A stretch of DNA of 64,000 bases, from contig JALONG010000005.1 of the NCBI GenBank assembly GCA_025455065.1, forward strand, positions 1 through 64,000, written 5' to 3'. The first letter of the stretch is position 1; each line of letters starts with the position of its first letter. The notes under the pieces are model-generated. The model saw only the letters and a program-made list of their open reading frames with translations. It was not told the origin of the DNA and did no database searches. Below are positions 9,388-18,896 of this stretch, one piece after another. Made by a program: the position numbers and the translations under genes. Source of the stretch: Candidatus Kapaibacterium sp. GTDB taxonomy: Bacteria > Bacteroidota > Ignavibacteria > Kapaibacteriales > UBA4661.

Positions 9388-11997
9388 ATGGCAAAACAGC
9401 CACACTCTGCTTCAAAACGTGCTTCGCAGCACCACCGCTCACACGCGCACAAACCCGAAAAACCGCTCATTCCCGAACAGTACCAAACCCCCTTGTATTG
9501 GGCAGCGCTGGCGATTGCCGTGCTGGTCTTTTTGCGGGGAACGCTCTTTGGGGGCGGAATGTTCTTCGCGTCCGATAATATCGCCTCCGGCAGCTTTGTT
9601 CCTTTTTTGGAAGCAGCAAAAAAGAGCGGCGAATATCCGCTTTGGATGCCGAATATTTTTTCCGGTTTGCCCAGCTATGCTGCACTTTTGACCACCGGTG
9701 AACGCTGGTGGGATTTTATTATGGTTGCTTTTCACGGCATTACAGGCGGCTTCGGAACGCTCTTGGGAAGTGATGCAGCACGTGTGGGAACGTACTATAT
9801 TTTGTACGGAATCGGTGTATTTCTTCTCATGCGAAGCAAGGCACATAGCCGTTTTGTGGCATTTTTCACGGCGTTTGCCGCTATTTTTTCGACGTTTATC
9901 ATTGTATGGGTTATGATTGGTCATAACACCAAACCAATGGCGCTGATGACCTTCCCCTACATTCTGATGTGCCTCGAAAAACTCCGTGAGCGTTTTAGCT
10001 GGCTCTATGCGGCGTTTCTTGTGGTGATTACGCATATTTTGGTGGAATCTACGCACGTTCAAATGGTCTTTTACGGGCTGTGCTGCTTTGGGTTGTACTT
10101 TGTGTTCGAGATTGTAAGCCGTTTGCTGAAAAAAGAATCGGTGACGGGTGTTCTCAGAGCCGCAGGAATCCTCGCTGTTGCGGGTGGTTTGTCCTTTGCT
10201 ATGGCGGCAGACCGCTATTTATCGGTCATGGAATACACGCCCTATTCTACACGCGGCACCGCGCCGATTGAAAAGACCGTCGGTCAAAAGCAGGATGCAG
10301 GCGGCGGTTTCGATTACGAATACGCAACAAATTGGTCATTCAGCCCACAAGAAATGATGACTTTTGCTGTACCGAATTATTTTGGTTTTGGCAAAATGAA
10401 CGTCGGGAATGAGGTTCAAAGCACCTATTGGGGGCAGATGCCCTTTACCGATGCGGCAAATTACATGGGTATTGGTGTTTTGGCACTGGCGCTTTTTGGT
10501 GCATGGCATTGGCGGCGCGATACGTTTGTACAGTTTTTGATTGCCACAGCACTCTTCGCCTTGATTCTGTCTTTCGGAAAAAATATGCCGCTTTTGTACA
10601 ACCTCTTTTTTAACGCTGTTCCGAATTTCAACAAATTCCGCGCTCCTCAAATGGCACTTGCTCTCATGCAATTTGCCGTGCCGATTCTCGCCGGATACGG
10701 CATCACCGCGCTTTTGTGGCAACGCCACACGTACGATAACGACCGCCACAAAGCGGTAGAGCGCAAATGGCTGATGTTTGGTATCGGCGGAGCAGCATTA
10801 TTCCTTGTTGCGGGGCTGGTCTTTAGCGTTGTTGGCAAAGAATCTTACACCAAAGCCGTTGGCACAGCCACGAGCGAGCAGTACCAAAGCGTTCTTACGC
10901 AAGTACGCGATAATCCGCAGCAGTTGGAGGCATACAAAGAGCGCATTGCGCAAATCGCCAATGAGCGCGGTCAGCAGGTCTATTCCCTGATGATTGACGA
11001 CTGGTACGCAACGGCATTTATCGGGCTGCTCTTCATGGTAACGGTGTGGCTTTTGGTGCGCGGTACACTGTCGGAAACGCTTGGTTTGACGGCACTGGCG
11101 CTGCTCTTGGTGATAGACCTTTGGCGCGTAGCGGTGCGCCCGATGGAGATTTCCAAGCAGAAATACGAACAAACCGTATTCCGCAAAACTGACGCAGTGA
11201 GTTTTATTCAAAATGATAAATCACTCTTCCGCGTGGCGGATTTTAGCCAAGCGCCCAATGTCATGGCATATTTTGGTTTGCAGCACGTTCACGGGTATCA
11301 TTCGGCAAAAATGCGTATTTATCAGGACTTGCTGGATGTGGCGGGAAACGGCGGCGGTTCGGTTATTGCAAATCCGTTTTTGTGGAATTTGATGAACGTG
11401 AAATATCTGCTTTCGGAACGTCCGCTTATGGAAGGAATGCAGCCTGCCTTCAAATCACAGGAAACGCAAATGTTGGTCTATGAAAATCCGTCGGTGCTGC
11501 CCCGCGCATTTTTGGTGAATCGTGTGGAAACAGCGCAACAAATGGACATTTTGAACCACCTCAAAAACGGTGATTTTGCGCCATTGGAACTCGCATACCT
11601 CGAAAAGCCGCTTCCGCAGCCGATTGACACGGTGCCGGGCGACATGATGGAACATATCAACCGCGTTAAATCGCTTTCCTACAAAAATGAATCTATCGCG
11701 TTTGAAGTAGATGCGCCCGGAAATAACCTGCTCTTTTTGAGTGAAGTCTTTTATCCGGCAGGCTGGAAGGCGTATATTGACGGGAAAGAAACGGAAATTT
11801 TCAAGACCAATTATGCTTTCCGCAGTGTGATTGTTCCCAAAGGCAAACATACCGTCGAAATGCGCTTCACATCAAGCCGCTTTGCCACAGGGAAAAACGT
11901 GAGTTTAGCGTGTAATGTGCTGGTCATTGCCCTGCTTGGCTTTGGCATTTGGCAATGGCGCTCCGGCAAGAACAATTCAGGCTCGGAAGCCGCGTAA
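9388..11997 (+). CDS. YfhO family membrane protein
   Basis: An 869-residue polytopic membrane protein of the YfhO family. The first half is built of many hydrophobic segments (first near residues 30-50), and the last 150 residues form a soluble domain ending with NNLLFLSEVFYPAGWKAYIDG, the typical YfhO C-terminal signature, followed by one last membrane helix and a basic tail. Members are GT-C-like membrane proteins linked in Firmicutes to glycosylation of lipoteichoic acid; the role in Gram-negative lineages is not established. The N-terminal 30 residues are rich in His, Lys and Gln. CAGGAG lies about 8 bases before the ATG. A strong terminator follows, so it is monocistronic. Confidence 0.85.
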   Translation: MAKQPHSASKRASQHHRSHAHKPEKPLIPEQYQTPLYWAALAIAVLVFLRGTLFGGGMFFASDNIASGSFVPFLEAAKKSGEYPLWMPNIFSGLPSYAALLTTGERWWDFIMVAFHGITGGFGTLLGSDAARVGTYYILYGIGVFLLMRSKAHSRFVAFFTAFAAIFSTFIIVWVMIGHNTKPMALMTFPYILMCLEKLRERFSWLYAAFLVVITHILVESTHVQMVFYGLCCFGLYFVFEIVSRLLKKESVTGVLRAAGILAVAGGLSFAMAADRYLSVMEYTPYSTRGTAPIEKTVGQKQDAGGGFDYEYATNWSFSPQEMMTFAVPNYFGFGKMNVGNEVQSTYWGQMPFTDAANYMGIGVLALALFGAWHWRRDTFVQFLIATALFALILSFGKNMPLLYNLFFNAVPNFNKFRAPQMALALMQFAVPILAGYGITALLWQRHTYDNDRHKAVERKWLMFGIGGAALFLVAGLVFSVVGKESYTKAVGTATSEQYQSVLTQVRDNPQQLEAYKERIAQIANERGQQVYSLMIDDWYATAFIGLLFMVTVWLLVRGTLSETLGLTALALLLVIDLWRVAVRPMEISKQKYEQTVFRKTDAVSFIQNDKSLFRVADFSQAPNVMAYFGLQHVHGYHSAKMRIYQDLLDVAGNGGGSVIANPFLWNLMNVKYLLSERPLMEGMQPAFKSQETQMLVYENPSVLPRAFLVNRVETAQQMDILNHLKNGDFAPLELAYLEKPLPQPIDTVPGDMMEHINRVKSLSYKNESIAFEVDAPGNNLLFLSEVFYPAGWKAYIDGKETEIFKTNYAFRSVIVPKGKHTVEMRFTSSRFATGKNVSLACNVLVIALLGFGIWQWRSGKNNSGSEAA

Positions 11998-12025
11998 AAA
12001 CTGTGTTTTGGGCAAATTTTTCAGA

Positions 12026-12059
12026 AAATAAGGGGAAGCAAATCGGCTTCCCCTTATTT
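12026..12059. terminator. Bidirectional terminator between yfhO-like and vanZ-like genes
   Basis: Arms 12026-12039 and 12046-12059 form a 14-bp stem with an A/T-rich base and G/C-rich top. It sits between convergent genes and overlaps the stop codon of the vanZ-like gene by a few bases, so both transcripts probably end here. Confidence 0.75.
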
Positions 12060-12527
12060 GTTGATAGCCGCTGTGTTATCGGTAATGGCACGTTTGCTTA
12101 CTGAACAAAGCAGACCAATACTGAGCGCCGCACCCGCAAGGTCTGTCAAAATATCCTGCACACGGGCAAAACGTCCGGGAACGTACATTTGATGCGCTTC
12201 ATCAAGCACGGCAAGAATGAACGTGATGAATAGTGCAAAGCAGTATTGTCGGCGGGAAAATACCAATGATTGACGAAGTGCTACAAACACGAGAATACCT
12301 TGCACACCAAATACCCCCAAATGCGCACAAAACCTGAACATTACATTTAAGGTATCATCACCGCCAACCATTGTTTTTGTAGAGGCACTTGTTGCTGCGG
12401 GGATATGCGAAAGGTAAAAAATCACGCCATACCAAAGGGCTGCAAGACAGCATAGCACACCACGCCCAAAACGCTGCTGCGAAGCACGTTGCAAAACGTT
12501 TTCGAGAGAATGAAGAAGGGAACTCAT
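12054..12527 (-). CDS. VanZ-like family membrane protein
   Basis: A 157-residue membrane protein with about four hydrophobic segments, of the VanZ-like family. The segments around VIFYLSHIPA, FCAHLGVFGVQGILVFVAL and FITFILAVLDEAHQMYVPGRFARVQDILTDLAGA match the family, including the conserved D-E-x-x-Q and R-x-x-x-x-D-x-x-x-N/D region. VanZ itself gives low-level teicoplanin resistance, but most chromosomal members have no known role. The ATG beginning MSSLLHSLEN is preferred to a TTG five codons upstream. It starts 21 bases after the Fur-family gene, so the two probably share a transcript. Confidence 0.75.
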   Translation of the reverse strand: MSSLLHSLENVLQRASQQRFGRGVLCCLAALWYGVIFYLSHIPAATSASTKTMVGGDDTLNVMFRFCAHLGVFGVQGILVFVALRQSLVFSRRQYCFALFITFILAVLDEAHQMYVPGRFARVQDILTDLAGAALSIGLLCSVSKRAITDNTAAINK

Positions 12528-12548
12528 AGCAAGCAACAACAAACGATA

Positions 12549-13100
12549 TTACGCACGATTATGCTCGCAATTATGGGCATCATGGCACACGGCAAAAATC
12601 TGAAGCGAGTGTTTGAGGGGTTTGAAGCCGTTTTCGGTCGCAATGCGGTCTTGAATTTCACTCAGTGTATCCTCTTGAAACTCCACGATATGCCCACACT
12701 CCGTACAAATCAAATGGTCGTGGTTCGGCATTTTGTCGGCAAGTTCAAACCGTGCGCTGTCACCTTGAAAGCGGTGTTTGACGATAATGTTGCAGCGCGT
12801 GAGCAAATCCAGCGTTGAATAGACCGTTGCCCGCGAGACCTGAATGTTTTTTGTGCGCAATGCCAAATACAATTCATCGGCGCTGAAATGCTCTTCGCAC
12901 TCCAACACGCCGTCCAGCACGTAATAACGCTCCTGGGTGTTGCGATATTTTTTTTCCCGCAAAAACTCCGCAAACTGCTCTTTGATGCGCTCTGCGTCTG
13001 CTGCGGAAACCGTATTGGCATCATCAATACGCGCCAAAGCATTATCATTACTTTGGTTGGAAGGGATGACGGGCAAAGAAACAAAGGAAGCGGTTTTCAT
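12549..13100 (-). CDS. Fur family transcriptional regulator
   Basis: Metal- or peroxide-responsive DNA-binding repressor of the Fur/PerR/Zur family, 183 residues. The winged helix is around residues 40-110, with ADELYLALRTKNIQVSRATVYSTLDLL as the recognition region. The metal-binding hinge NHDHLICTECGHIVEF gives a regulatory His pair and the first structural CxxC. The second Cys pair near the C-terminus is CHDAHNC, spaced by five residues instead of the usual two, with extra His residues, so structural zinc binding may differ. An N-terminal extension of about 35 residues precedes the domain. Which metal it senses (Fe, Mn, Zn or peroxide) cannot be told from sequence alone. It diverges from speA. 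Confidence 0.88.
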   Translation of the reverse strand: MKTASFVSLPVIPSNQSNDNALARIDDANTVSAADAERIKEQFAEFLREKKYRNTQERYYVLDGVLECEEHFSADELYLALRTKNIQVSRATVYSTLDLLTRCNIIVKHRFQGDSARFELADKMPNHDHLICTECGHIVEFQEDTLSEIQDRIATENGFKPLKHSLQIFAVCHDAHNCEHNRA

Positions 13101-13413
13101 GCTGAACTTGTGCGGTAGTTGGTAAACAAGAGAAAATGCCGTGTAATAGGCTCAAAATAAGCAATAATGCGGTATTGAAGCAAGTTTTGGTATGTGGAAC
13201 ATTCGCATCATGGTTGCCATTTAGTTGCCATAGCGTGTAAAATTATCAAAATACTTCGCAAAAGCGAAATCTATTCCTGTAAAACTCTGCGAAAGTTAGC
13301 AGAATCTCACTATTTTTGCAGTTCACTTTTGAACTTCGTTGAATGACAAACTCTGCTTGTTTTGGGCTTCAACGCTATTTCCCATCCTTCACCTGTTATT
13401 TCCTGCAATCACC
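13101..13413. promoter_or_regulatory. Divergent promoter region between fur-like gene and speA
   Basis: This 313-base gap has no credible gene. On the plus strand TATTTTTG at 13311-13318 fits the -7 element TAnnTTTG, 96 bases before the speA ATG, though no good -33 TTTG is visible at the expected distance. Closer to the fur-like gene, short A+T-rich partial dyads are present but none is a convincing Fur box. Confidence 0.4.
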
Positions 13414-15315
13414 ATGAGAACTTGGTCCACCGACGATTCCTACGAACTCTATAACATGAGCGGCTGGGGTGCCGGATATTTCGGCATCAACGAACAAGGT
13501 AACATCACTGTCAAGCCGCACCGTGCCGAAGGTCCGGGGGTTGATTTGAAAGAACTTGTTGATGATTTGATTTTGAAAGACCTCGCGCTGCCAATTTTGG
13601 TGCGCTTTTCCGACATCATCGGCGACCGCATTGCGCAAATTTCCAACTGCTTCAAAACCGCCGCGAAGGAATACGGCTATGAAGGACGCTATTTCGGCGT
13701 GTATCCGATTAAAGTGAATCAACAAAAACACGTTGTCGAGGAAATTGTCCGCTACGGGCGCGAATTTAACATCGGGCTGGAAGCCGGCTCTAAACCTGAG
13801 TTGCAGGCGGTCTTGGCAGTTATGGACAATCCTGAAAGCATCATCGTTTGTAACGGATATAAAGACGAAGAATTTATCGAATTAGCGCTTTTGGCGCAAA
13901 AAATGGGTAAGGAAATTTTCCTTGTCGTGGAAAAATTAAACGAACTTAAACTCATCAAAGCCGTTGCAGAGCGCAATAACGTGCGCCCGAACATCGGTAT
14001 CCGCATCAAACTCACTAATTCGGGAAGCGGCAAATGGGAAGAATCCGGCGGCGACCAAAGCAAATTCGGCTTGAATGCATCGGAATTGCTGGAAGCGATT
14101 GAATATGCCCGTGAGAACGATTTGCTGGATTGTGTGAACATGATTCATTTTCATTTAGGTAGCCAAATCACCAACATTCGCCGTATTAAAGCGGGTTTAC
14201 GCGAGGTGTCGCACTTTTACGTGCAGCTTCGCCAACTTGGTTGTAACATTCAGTTTGTGGATATTGGCGGCGGCTTGGGCGTGGATTACGACGGCTCATC
14301 GTCAATGGCATCCAACAGCATGAATTATTCCATGCAAGAATACGCCGACGATGCAGTATATATGCTCTGCGAAGCCTGCAAAAAATATGCGCTGCCGCAC
14401 CCGAATTTGATTACCGAATCCGGTAGAGCGCTCACGGCGCACCATTCTGTACTGGTTTTGAACGTTTTGGAAGCAACGAGTTTGCCGAATTGGGACGATG
14501 AAAAAGATGTTGTTTCGGCAGAAGACCACCAGAGCGTTCAAGATATGTTCTCAATTTACAAAAATCTTGCGCCGCGCAATCTTGGTGAAAGCTGGCACGA
14601 TGCACAACAACTCAAAGAAGAGGCATTAAATCTCTTCTCGCTGGGAATTTTAGATTTACCGACCCGCGCAAAAACAGAAAAACTTTTTTGGACGGTTGCC
14701 CGCGCTGTGCGGAAAATTGCTTCCAAAATGAAAAACGCACCCGATGAATTTGAACAGCTCCAAAAGGTGCTTGCCGACAAGTATTTCTGCAATTTTTCCC
14801 TCTTTCAATCTCTTCCCGATGCGTGGGCGATTGACCAACTTTTCCCTATCATGCCGATTCACCGCCTCGCAGAGCGCCCGACACAAGAAGCAACGTTGCA
14901 GGATGTAACCTGTGATTCCGACGGCAAAATTGAGAAATATATAGGGATGTATGATTATCCCTCGTTTCTGCCCGTGCATCCTCTGAAAGAAGGCGACCCC
15001 TATTACATTGCGGTTTTTCTGGTGGGCGCATATCAGGAAATTTTGGGCGATTTGCACAATCTTTTTGGCGACACCAACGCCGTTCACGTTACGATGAACA
15101 AAAAAGGAGAATTTGACGTTGCGCAAATCATTGAAGGCGAGACGGTTGCGGATGTTTTGGAATATGTACAATTCAACCCGAAAGAACTTGTCCGCACCAT
15201 GGAAAAATGGGTTAGCACGTCGGTCAAAGAATCGAAAATCACGCTTGCGCAGGGCAAGGAATTTTTGGCGATGTACCGTTCCGGCTTGTATGGGTACACG
15301 TATTTGGAGGAGTGA
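13414..15315 (+). CDS. speA: Biosynthetic arginine decarboxylase
   Basis: PLP-dependent (fold type III) arginine decarboxylase, which makes agmatine and CO2 as the entry to putrescine and spermidine. The 633-residue length is typical of the long biosynthetic SpeA. The PLP-binding lysine is K100 in VYPIKVNQQ; the Gly-rich phosphate loop VDIGGGLGVDYDGSSS and the ESGRALTAHHS stretch are also present. I start at the ATG beginning MRTWSTDDSYELYN, which matches the family; the frame is open 25 codons upstream but includes the putative promoter. Agmatine-processing genes are not adjacent, though a deoxyhypusine/homospermidine-synthase-like gene lies 12 kb downstream. Confidence 0.95.
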   Translation: MRTWSTDDSYELYNMSGWGAGYFGINEQGNITVKPHRAEGPGVDLKELVDDLILKDLALPILVRFSDIIGDRIAQISNCFKTAAKEYGYEGRYFGVYPIKVNQQKHVVEEIVRYGREFNIGLEAGSKPELQAVLAVMDNPESIIVCNGYKDEEFIELALLAQKMGKEIFLVVEKLNELKLIKAVAERNNVRPNIGIRIKLTNSGSGKWEESGGDQSKFGLNASELLEAIEYARENDLLDCVNMIHFHLGSQITNIRRIKAGLREVSHFYVQLRQLGCNIQFVDIGGGLGVDYDGSSSMASNSMNYSMQEYADDAVYMLCEACKKYALPHPNLITESGRALTAHHSVLVLNVLEATSLPNWDDEKDVVSAEDHQSVQDMFSIYKNLAPRNLGESWHDAQQLKEEALNLFSLGILDLPTRAKTEKLFWTVARAVRKIASKMKNAPDEFEQLQKVLADKYFCNFSLFQSLPDAWAIDQLFPIMPIHRLAERPTQEATLQDVTCDSDGKIEKYIGMYDYPSFLPVHPLKEGDPYYIAVFLVGAYQEILGDLHNLFGDTNAVHVTMNKKGEFDVAQIIEGETVADVLEYVQFNPKELVRTMEKWVSTSVKESKITLAQGKEFLAMYRSGLYGYTYLEE

Positions 15316-15386
15316 TTCATCTCATTGATTCTTGATTAGAAGCCCTTTTGCAAATCCGAACAATACTACACTTTCTCGACAACTTC

Positions 15387-17222
15387 ATGTACTCCATCGA
15401 ACAAAGCGACAAACAACTCCTCGGCACAAGCTCCGCTATTCGTTATCACCTGCATTTTGAACACGCTCACCGCCACATTGTTCGTGTGATTATGGAAGTG
15501 GACGTTACCCACAAAGGGGCATTAGTGCTGGGGTTGCCCGTATGGATTCCGGGCAGTTACAAAATTCGTGATTATATCTCTACGCTCGGCAGTTTCGGCA
15601 TCACCAATCACGATGGCAAGGCTCTTGATTGGCAATGGCTCTCGAAAAATCGTCTGGAAGTACAGGCGGAAAGCGGTACACTGCGCGTGGAGTATATGTA
15701 CTACGCTTACGAAAAAGACAGCACGATTCGCTCCTCGCACGTAACGCGCAGTCACGCCTTTTTGAACCTCGTAACGTGTTGTATGTTCGTGGAAGGAAGA
15801 GAGGCAGAAGTGCATCATTTGTATTTTCACCACGACCGAACACGTTGGAAAAATATTTCAACATCGCTCTCACCGATAACAGAAGAATTTGCCCCGAATG
15901 AGCCGTTGGTGCTGGGTGCGCTCAATTACGATATTGTCGTGGATTCGCCCGTAGAAATCGGCAATCACTTTGTTACCAGTTTCGAGTATCAAGGCTCGGT
16001 TGTCGAAACTGCTATTGCGTATCGTGGAAATTTCAATCCCGAATGGCTTGCAGAGCGCATCCAAACATTGGTTGAGCGGGAAGCCGCGATTTTTGGTGGA
16101 TTACCTTTTGACCGCTATGTGTTTATCATTCACCTCTTTCCCGGAATGCGCGGCGGCGGCTTGGAACACGCACGCTCATCGGTGAATGCGATGGATTCGT
16201 GGAACGATACGGCGAAAATTCATCGTTTGCTGTCGCTTTTGGTACATGAGTTTCTGCACGTTTGGAATATCAAGCGCATACGTCCTTTGGAGCTTGGTCC
16301 TTTCGATTACAACCGCGAAAATTATACGCGGATGCTTTGGCTTGTCGAGGGTGCTACGTCGTATTACGACGACCACCTCACGCATCGGTGCGGCTTTTAC
16401 ACTCGTGCGGATTATCTCAAAGTTCTCTCGAAAGACCATTTATCGCCATTTTTCCGTCAGCCCGGGCGGAACGAAGCCAGCATCAAAGACAACAGTTTCC
16501 AAGCGTGGGTGAAACTCTATCTGCCACACGACGATTCGCTCAACCGTAATGTGTCGTATTATCTGCACGGTGGCTTGATTTTTCTGTGTTTGGATTTGTG
16601 GATTATTGCCGAATCAAACGGCACAAAACGGCTTGATGACGGCTTTCGTGCGCTGTGGGCAATGTACAAAAAGCGCCCTGAACAAGGCATTACCGAAGAA
16701 GAATTTATCACGCTCGTCGAAGACGCAACCGGCGTGGCAATCCGTGACAACCTCACCAAATGGCTGAACGGTAAAGGCGACGACCTGCCATTTCTCGCGC
16801 TCTTTGAGCGCTTTGGTCTGGAATGGAAAGAGCAGCCTCCCACAGAACCAACCAAAATCGGTGAAGATATTCCGGGAATGCCCGTACTTGCAAAACTTTT
16901 CACGGGACTCACACTCAAAACCGATGCGGGAAGACTTGTCGTTACACAGGTCGAGGATTATTCGCCTGCCTACGAAGCAAGTATTGGTGCGGATGATGAG
17001 ATTGTTTTTGTGAATGGTCAGCGCTGCACATCAAGCGAAGAATTTGATACGCTCTTAGCAAAAAAAGGCACAGAAAGCTCTTCAGAACTGGTGTTGTCCT
17101 CGGATATGGGGATGACAAGCGTTTTTCTCACGCCACGCATGATGCCGGATTTTGCACTTACCGCCCACGAGGACGCAGATGCAGCACAGAAAGCGTTATT
17201 GGAATTTTGGTTGCAGCGTTAA
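15387..17222 (+). CDS. M61 family (glycyl aminopeptidase-like) metallopeptidase with PDZ domain
   Basis: A 611-residue zinc peptidase of family M61. An N-terminal beta-rich domain (residues 1-165) resembles the M61 N-domain; the catalytic domain contains HEFLH at residues 287-291, with the further Glu ligand in WLVEGATSYYDDHL. A PDZ-like domain near residues 505-590 (VEDYSPAYEASIGADDEIVFVNG) is the usual C-terminal partner. Known members release N-terminal Gly or Ala. No signal peptide is evident with this start, so a cytoplasmic role is likely. It follows speA by 71 bases on the same strand and could be co-transcribed, although no functional link is obvious. Confidence 0.88.
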   Translation: MYSIEQSDKQLLGTSSAIRYHLHFEHAHRHIVRVIMEVDVTHKGALVLGLPVWIPGSYKIRDYISTLGSFGITNHDGKALDWQWLSKNRLEVQAESGTLRVEYMYYAYEKDSTIRSSHVTRSHAFLNLVTCCMFVEGREAEVHHLYFHHDRTRWKNISTSLSPITEEFAPNEPLVLGALNYDIVVDSPVEIGNHFVTSFEYQGSVVETAIAYRGNFNPEWLAERIQTLVEREAAIFGGLPFDRYVFIIHLFPGMRGGGLEHARSSVNAMDSWNDTAKIHRLLSLLVHEFLHVWNIKRIRPLELGPFDYNRENYTRMLWLVEGATSYYDDHLTHRCGFYTRADYLKVLSKDHLSPFFRQPGRNEASIKDNSFQAWVKLYLPHDDSLNRNVSYYLHGGLIFLCLDLWIIAESNGTKRLDDGFRALWAMYKKRPEQGITEEEFITLVEDATGVAIRDNLTKWLNGKGDDLPFLALFERFGLEWKEQPPTEPTKIGEDIPGMPVLAKLFTGLTLKTDAGRLVVTQVEDYSPAYEASIGADDEIVFVNGQRCTSSEEFDTLLAKKGTESSSELVLSSDMGMTSVFLTPRMMPDFALTAHEDADAAQKALLEFWLQR

Positions 17223-17501
17223 AGCAGGTTGTGTGCATGACGAGACTACATTAAGCAAGTAAGTTTTATTTTGCTTCCGACCATACTTCGCATTGCGCTT
17301 CATATCTATCTCTGTATCCATACCAAGAAAAAATTCCGAAGTTCACTATGCGAATCTTCGTTGATTTTTGTATCTTACGACTTCGTACAAAATAAATGCC
17401 CCTGATGAGGCTTACAGTAAGCACTCTGTGAAGTTCTCGCCTTTGCTTCGTGTGGTATTTTAGCGTTCTATGCAACTCTGAACAACGATTCAATCAAGAA
17501 T

Positions 17502-18701
17502 ATGCCTGAAATGACAAATGAACTTCTTCCAACCTCGTCAGCACAGACCGCAACCGTTATCGGCAGCGCGACAACGCTAGCAGAGGCTTCCACGACAACG
17601 ACAGAGTTGGCTGTTCACGGAGGCTCCGCATTAACGGTAGAGACACAAGTAGAAACCGCACCATATCTGCTTATTGTGGATGATGTGCCGGTCAATTTAC
17701 AGGCACTGGAGAGCATTTTGCAAACACGCGGTTTTCGAGTTGTGAAAGCAACGAATGGTGAACAGGCACTTGAAATCGTTGCGCAAGAAAAACCCGATTT
17801 GATTTTACTGGATGTGATGATGCCCAAAATGAACGGCTACGAAGTGTGCCAGCATCTCAAGGAAAATCCCGCAACATCGAAAATTCCTGTGATTTTCCTC
17901 ACCGGACGCAACGACTCGTATTCGGTTATCAAAGGCTTTGCTTCGGGGGCGTTAGATTATGTTGTCAAACCTTTCCATGCACCGGAACTGCTCGCCCGCA
18001 TCAATACTCACCTCGAACTCAAACGTTCACGGGACACAATTTTGCGGTACAATGACCTTTTGGATGCTGAAAAGCGCCGTGCAGAGCAGCTTTTGCTTAA
18101 TATCCTTCCGGCATCCATCGCAGAGCGATTGCAAAACGGGGAACGCCAAATTGCCGATAAAGTAGATGATGCAACCGTGATTTTTGCTGATGTGACTAAC
18201 TTCACCCAGCTTTCCGAAAGTTCTTCGGCAGAAGGCATCGTAAGCCTTTTGAACACGCTCTTCTCCGCATTTGACGCACTTGCCGACAAATTTGGCGTGG
18301 AAAAAATTAAAACGATGGGCGACAGTTACATGGCTGCTGCCGGAATTCCAATTGAACGCCCTGACCATGCCGAAGCGGCAGTGAATATGTCGTTGGCGAT
18401 GCTCAATGCCCTTGCAGAGGTTAATGCTGCTACAAGCAACAACCTCAATATCCGCATCGGTATTCATTCGGGACCAGTTGTCGCAGGGGTTATCGGCGTG
18501 AAGAAATTTATTTACGACCTTTGGGGCGATACCGTAAACACGGCATCACGCATGGAATCGCACGGGGAAGCAGGAAAAATTCATGTTTCCGAAGCAGTCT
18601 ATCAGAAACTTCAAAATACATTCCGCTTTCAAGAACGTGGCAACACTGAGATTAAAGGTAAAGGCGTAATGAAAACGTATTTTGTTCTTGGAGCGCCGTA
18701 A
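17502..18701 (+). CDS. Response regulator fused to class III adenylate cyclase
   Basis: A 399-residue cytoplasmic signalling protein. A Ser/Thr-rich leader (1-54) precedes a CheY-like receiver with the acidic pair D60/D61, phospho-acceptor D104, T134 and K156. A short helical linker (about 180-215, LLLNILPASIAERL) leads to a class III nucleotide cyclase domain (225-397). Both metal-binding Asp are present (D230 in FADVTNF, D274 in MGDSYM), as are the substrate Lys in EKIKT and D339/N346/R350 of YDLWGDTVNTASR, which predict ATP rather than GTP as substrate. It should turn phosphorylation by a histidine kinase into cAMP. No kinase is directly adjacent; the soluble kinase at 19850 is the nearest candidate. 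The 279-base gap upstream shows no gene. Confidence 0.9.
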   Translation: MPEMTNELLPTSSAQTATVIGSATTLAEASTTTTELAVHGGSALTVETQVETAPYLLIVDDVPVNLQALESILQTRGFRVVKATNGEQALEIVAQEKPDLILLDVMMPKMNGYEVCQHLKENPATSKIPVIFLTGRNDSYSVIKGFASGALDYVVKPFHAPELLARINTHLELKRSRDTILRYNDLLDAEKRRAEQLLLNILPASIAERLQNGERQIADKVDDATVIFADVTNFTQLSESSSAEGIVSLLNTLFSAFDALADKFGVEKIKTMGDSYMAAAGIPIERPDHAEAAVNMSLAMLNALAEVNAATSNNLNIRIGIHSGPVVAGVIGVKKFIYDLWGDTVNTASRMESHGEAGKIHVSEAVYQKLQNTFRFQERGNTEIKGKGVMKTYFVLGAP

Positions 18702-18896
18702 CAACAGCACACAAAGCAACTAAAAAAAACAATTTTCTTAAAAATAGTAAAGAATACGTGAAGGAATAACTACGGCATAATGCCCCCCCAAAGCGCATTA
18801 TTACTACGATTCCTCGGTTTCATAGTCTATCATTTATACTTCATCCTTTCTTCGTTTCCCACCTGTTTTCCGTTTTTCCATGCAAGGAGTTTTCGC

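Noticed and set aside
17266-17493. 75-codon minus-strand frame between M61 and cyclase genes
   Set aside because: Basic, Arg/Tyr-rich shadow-like composition, no ribosome-binding site and no recognisable domain.
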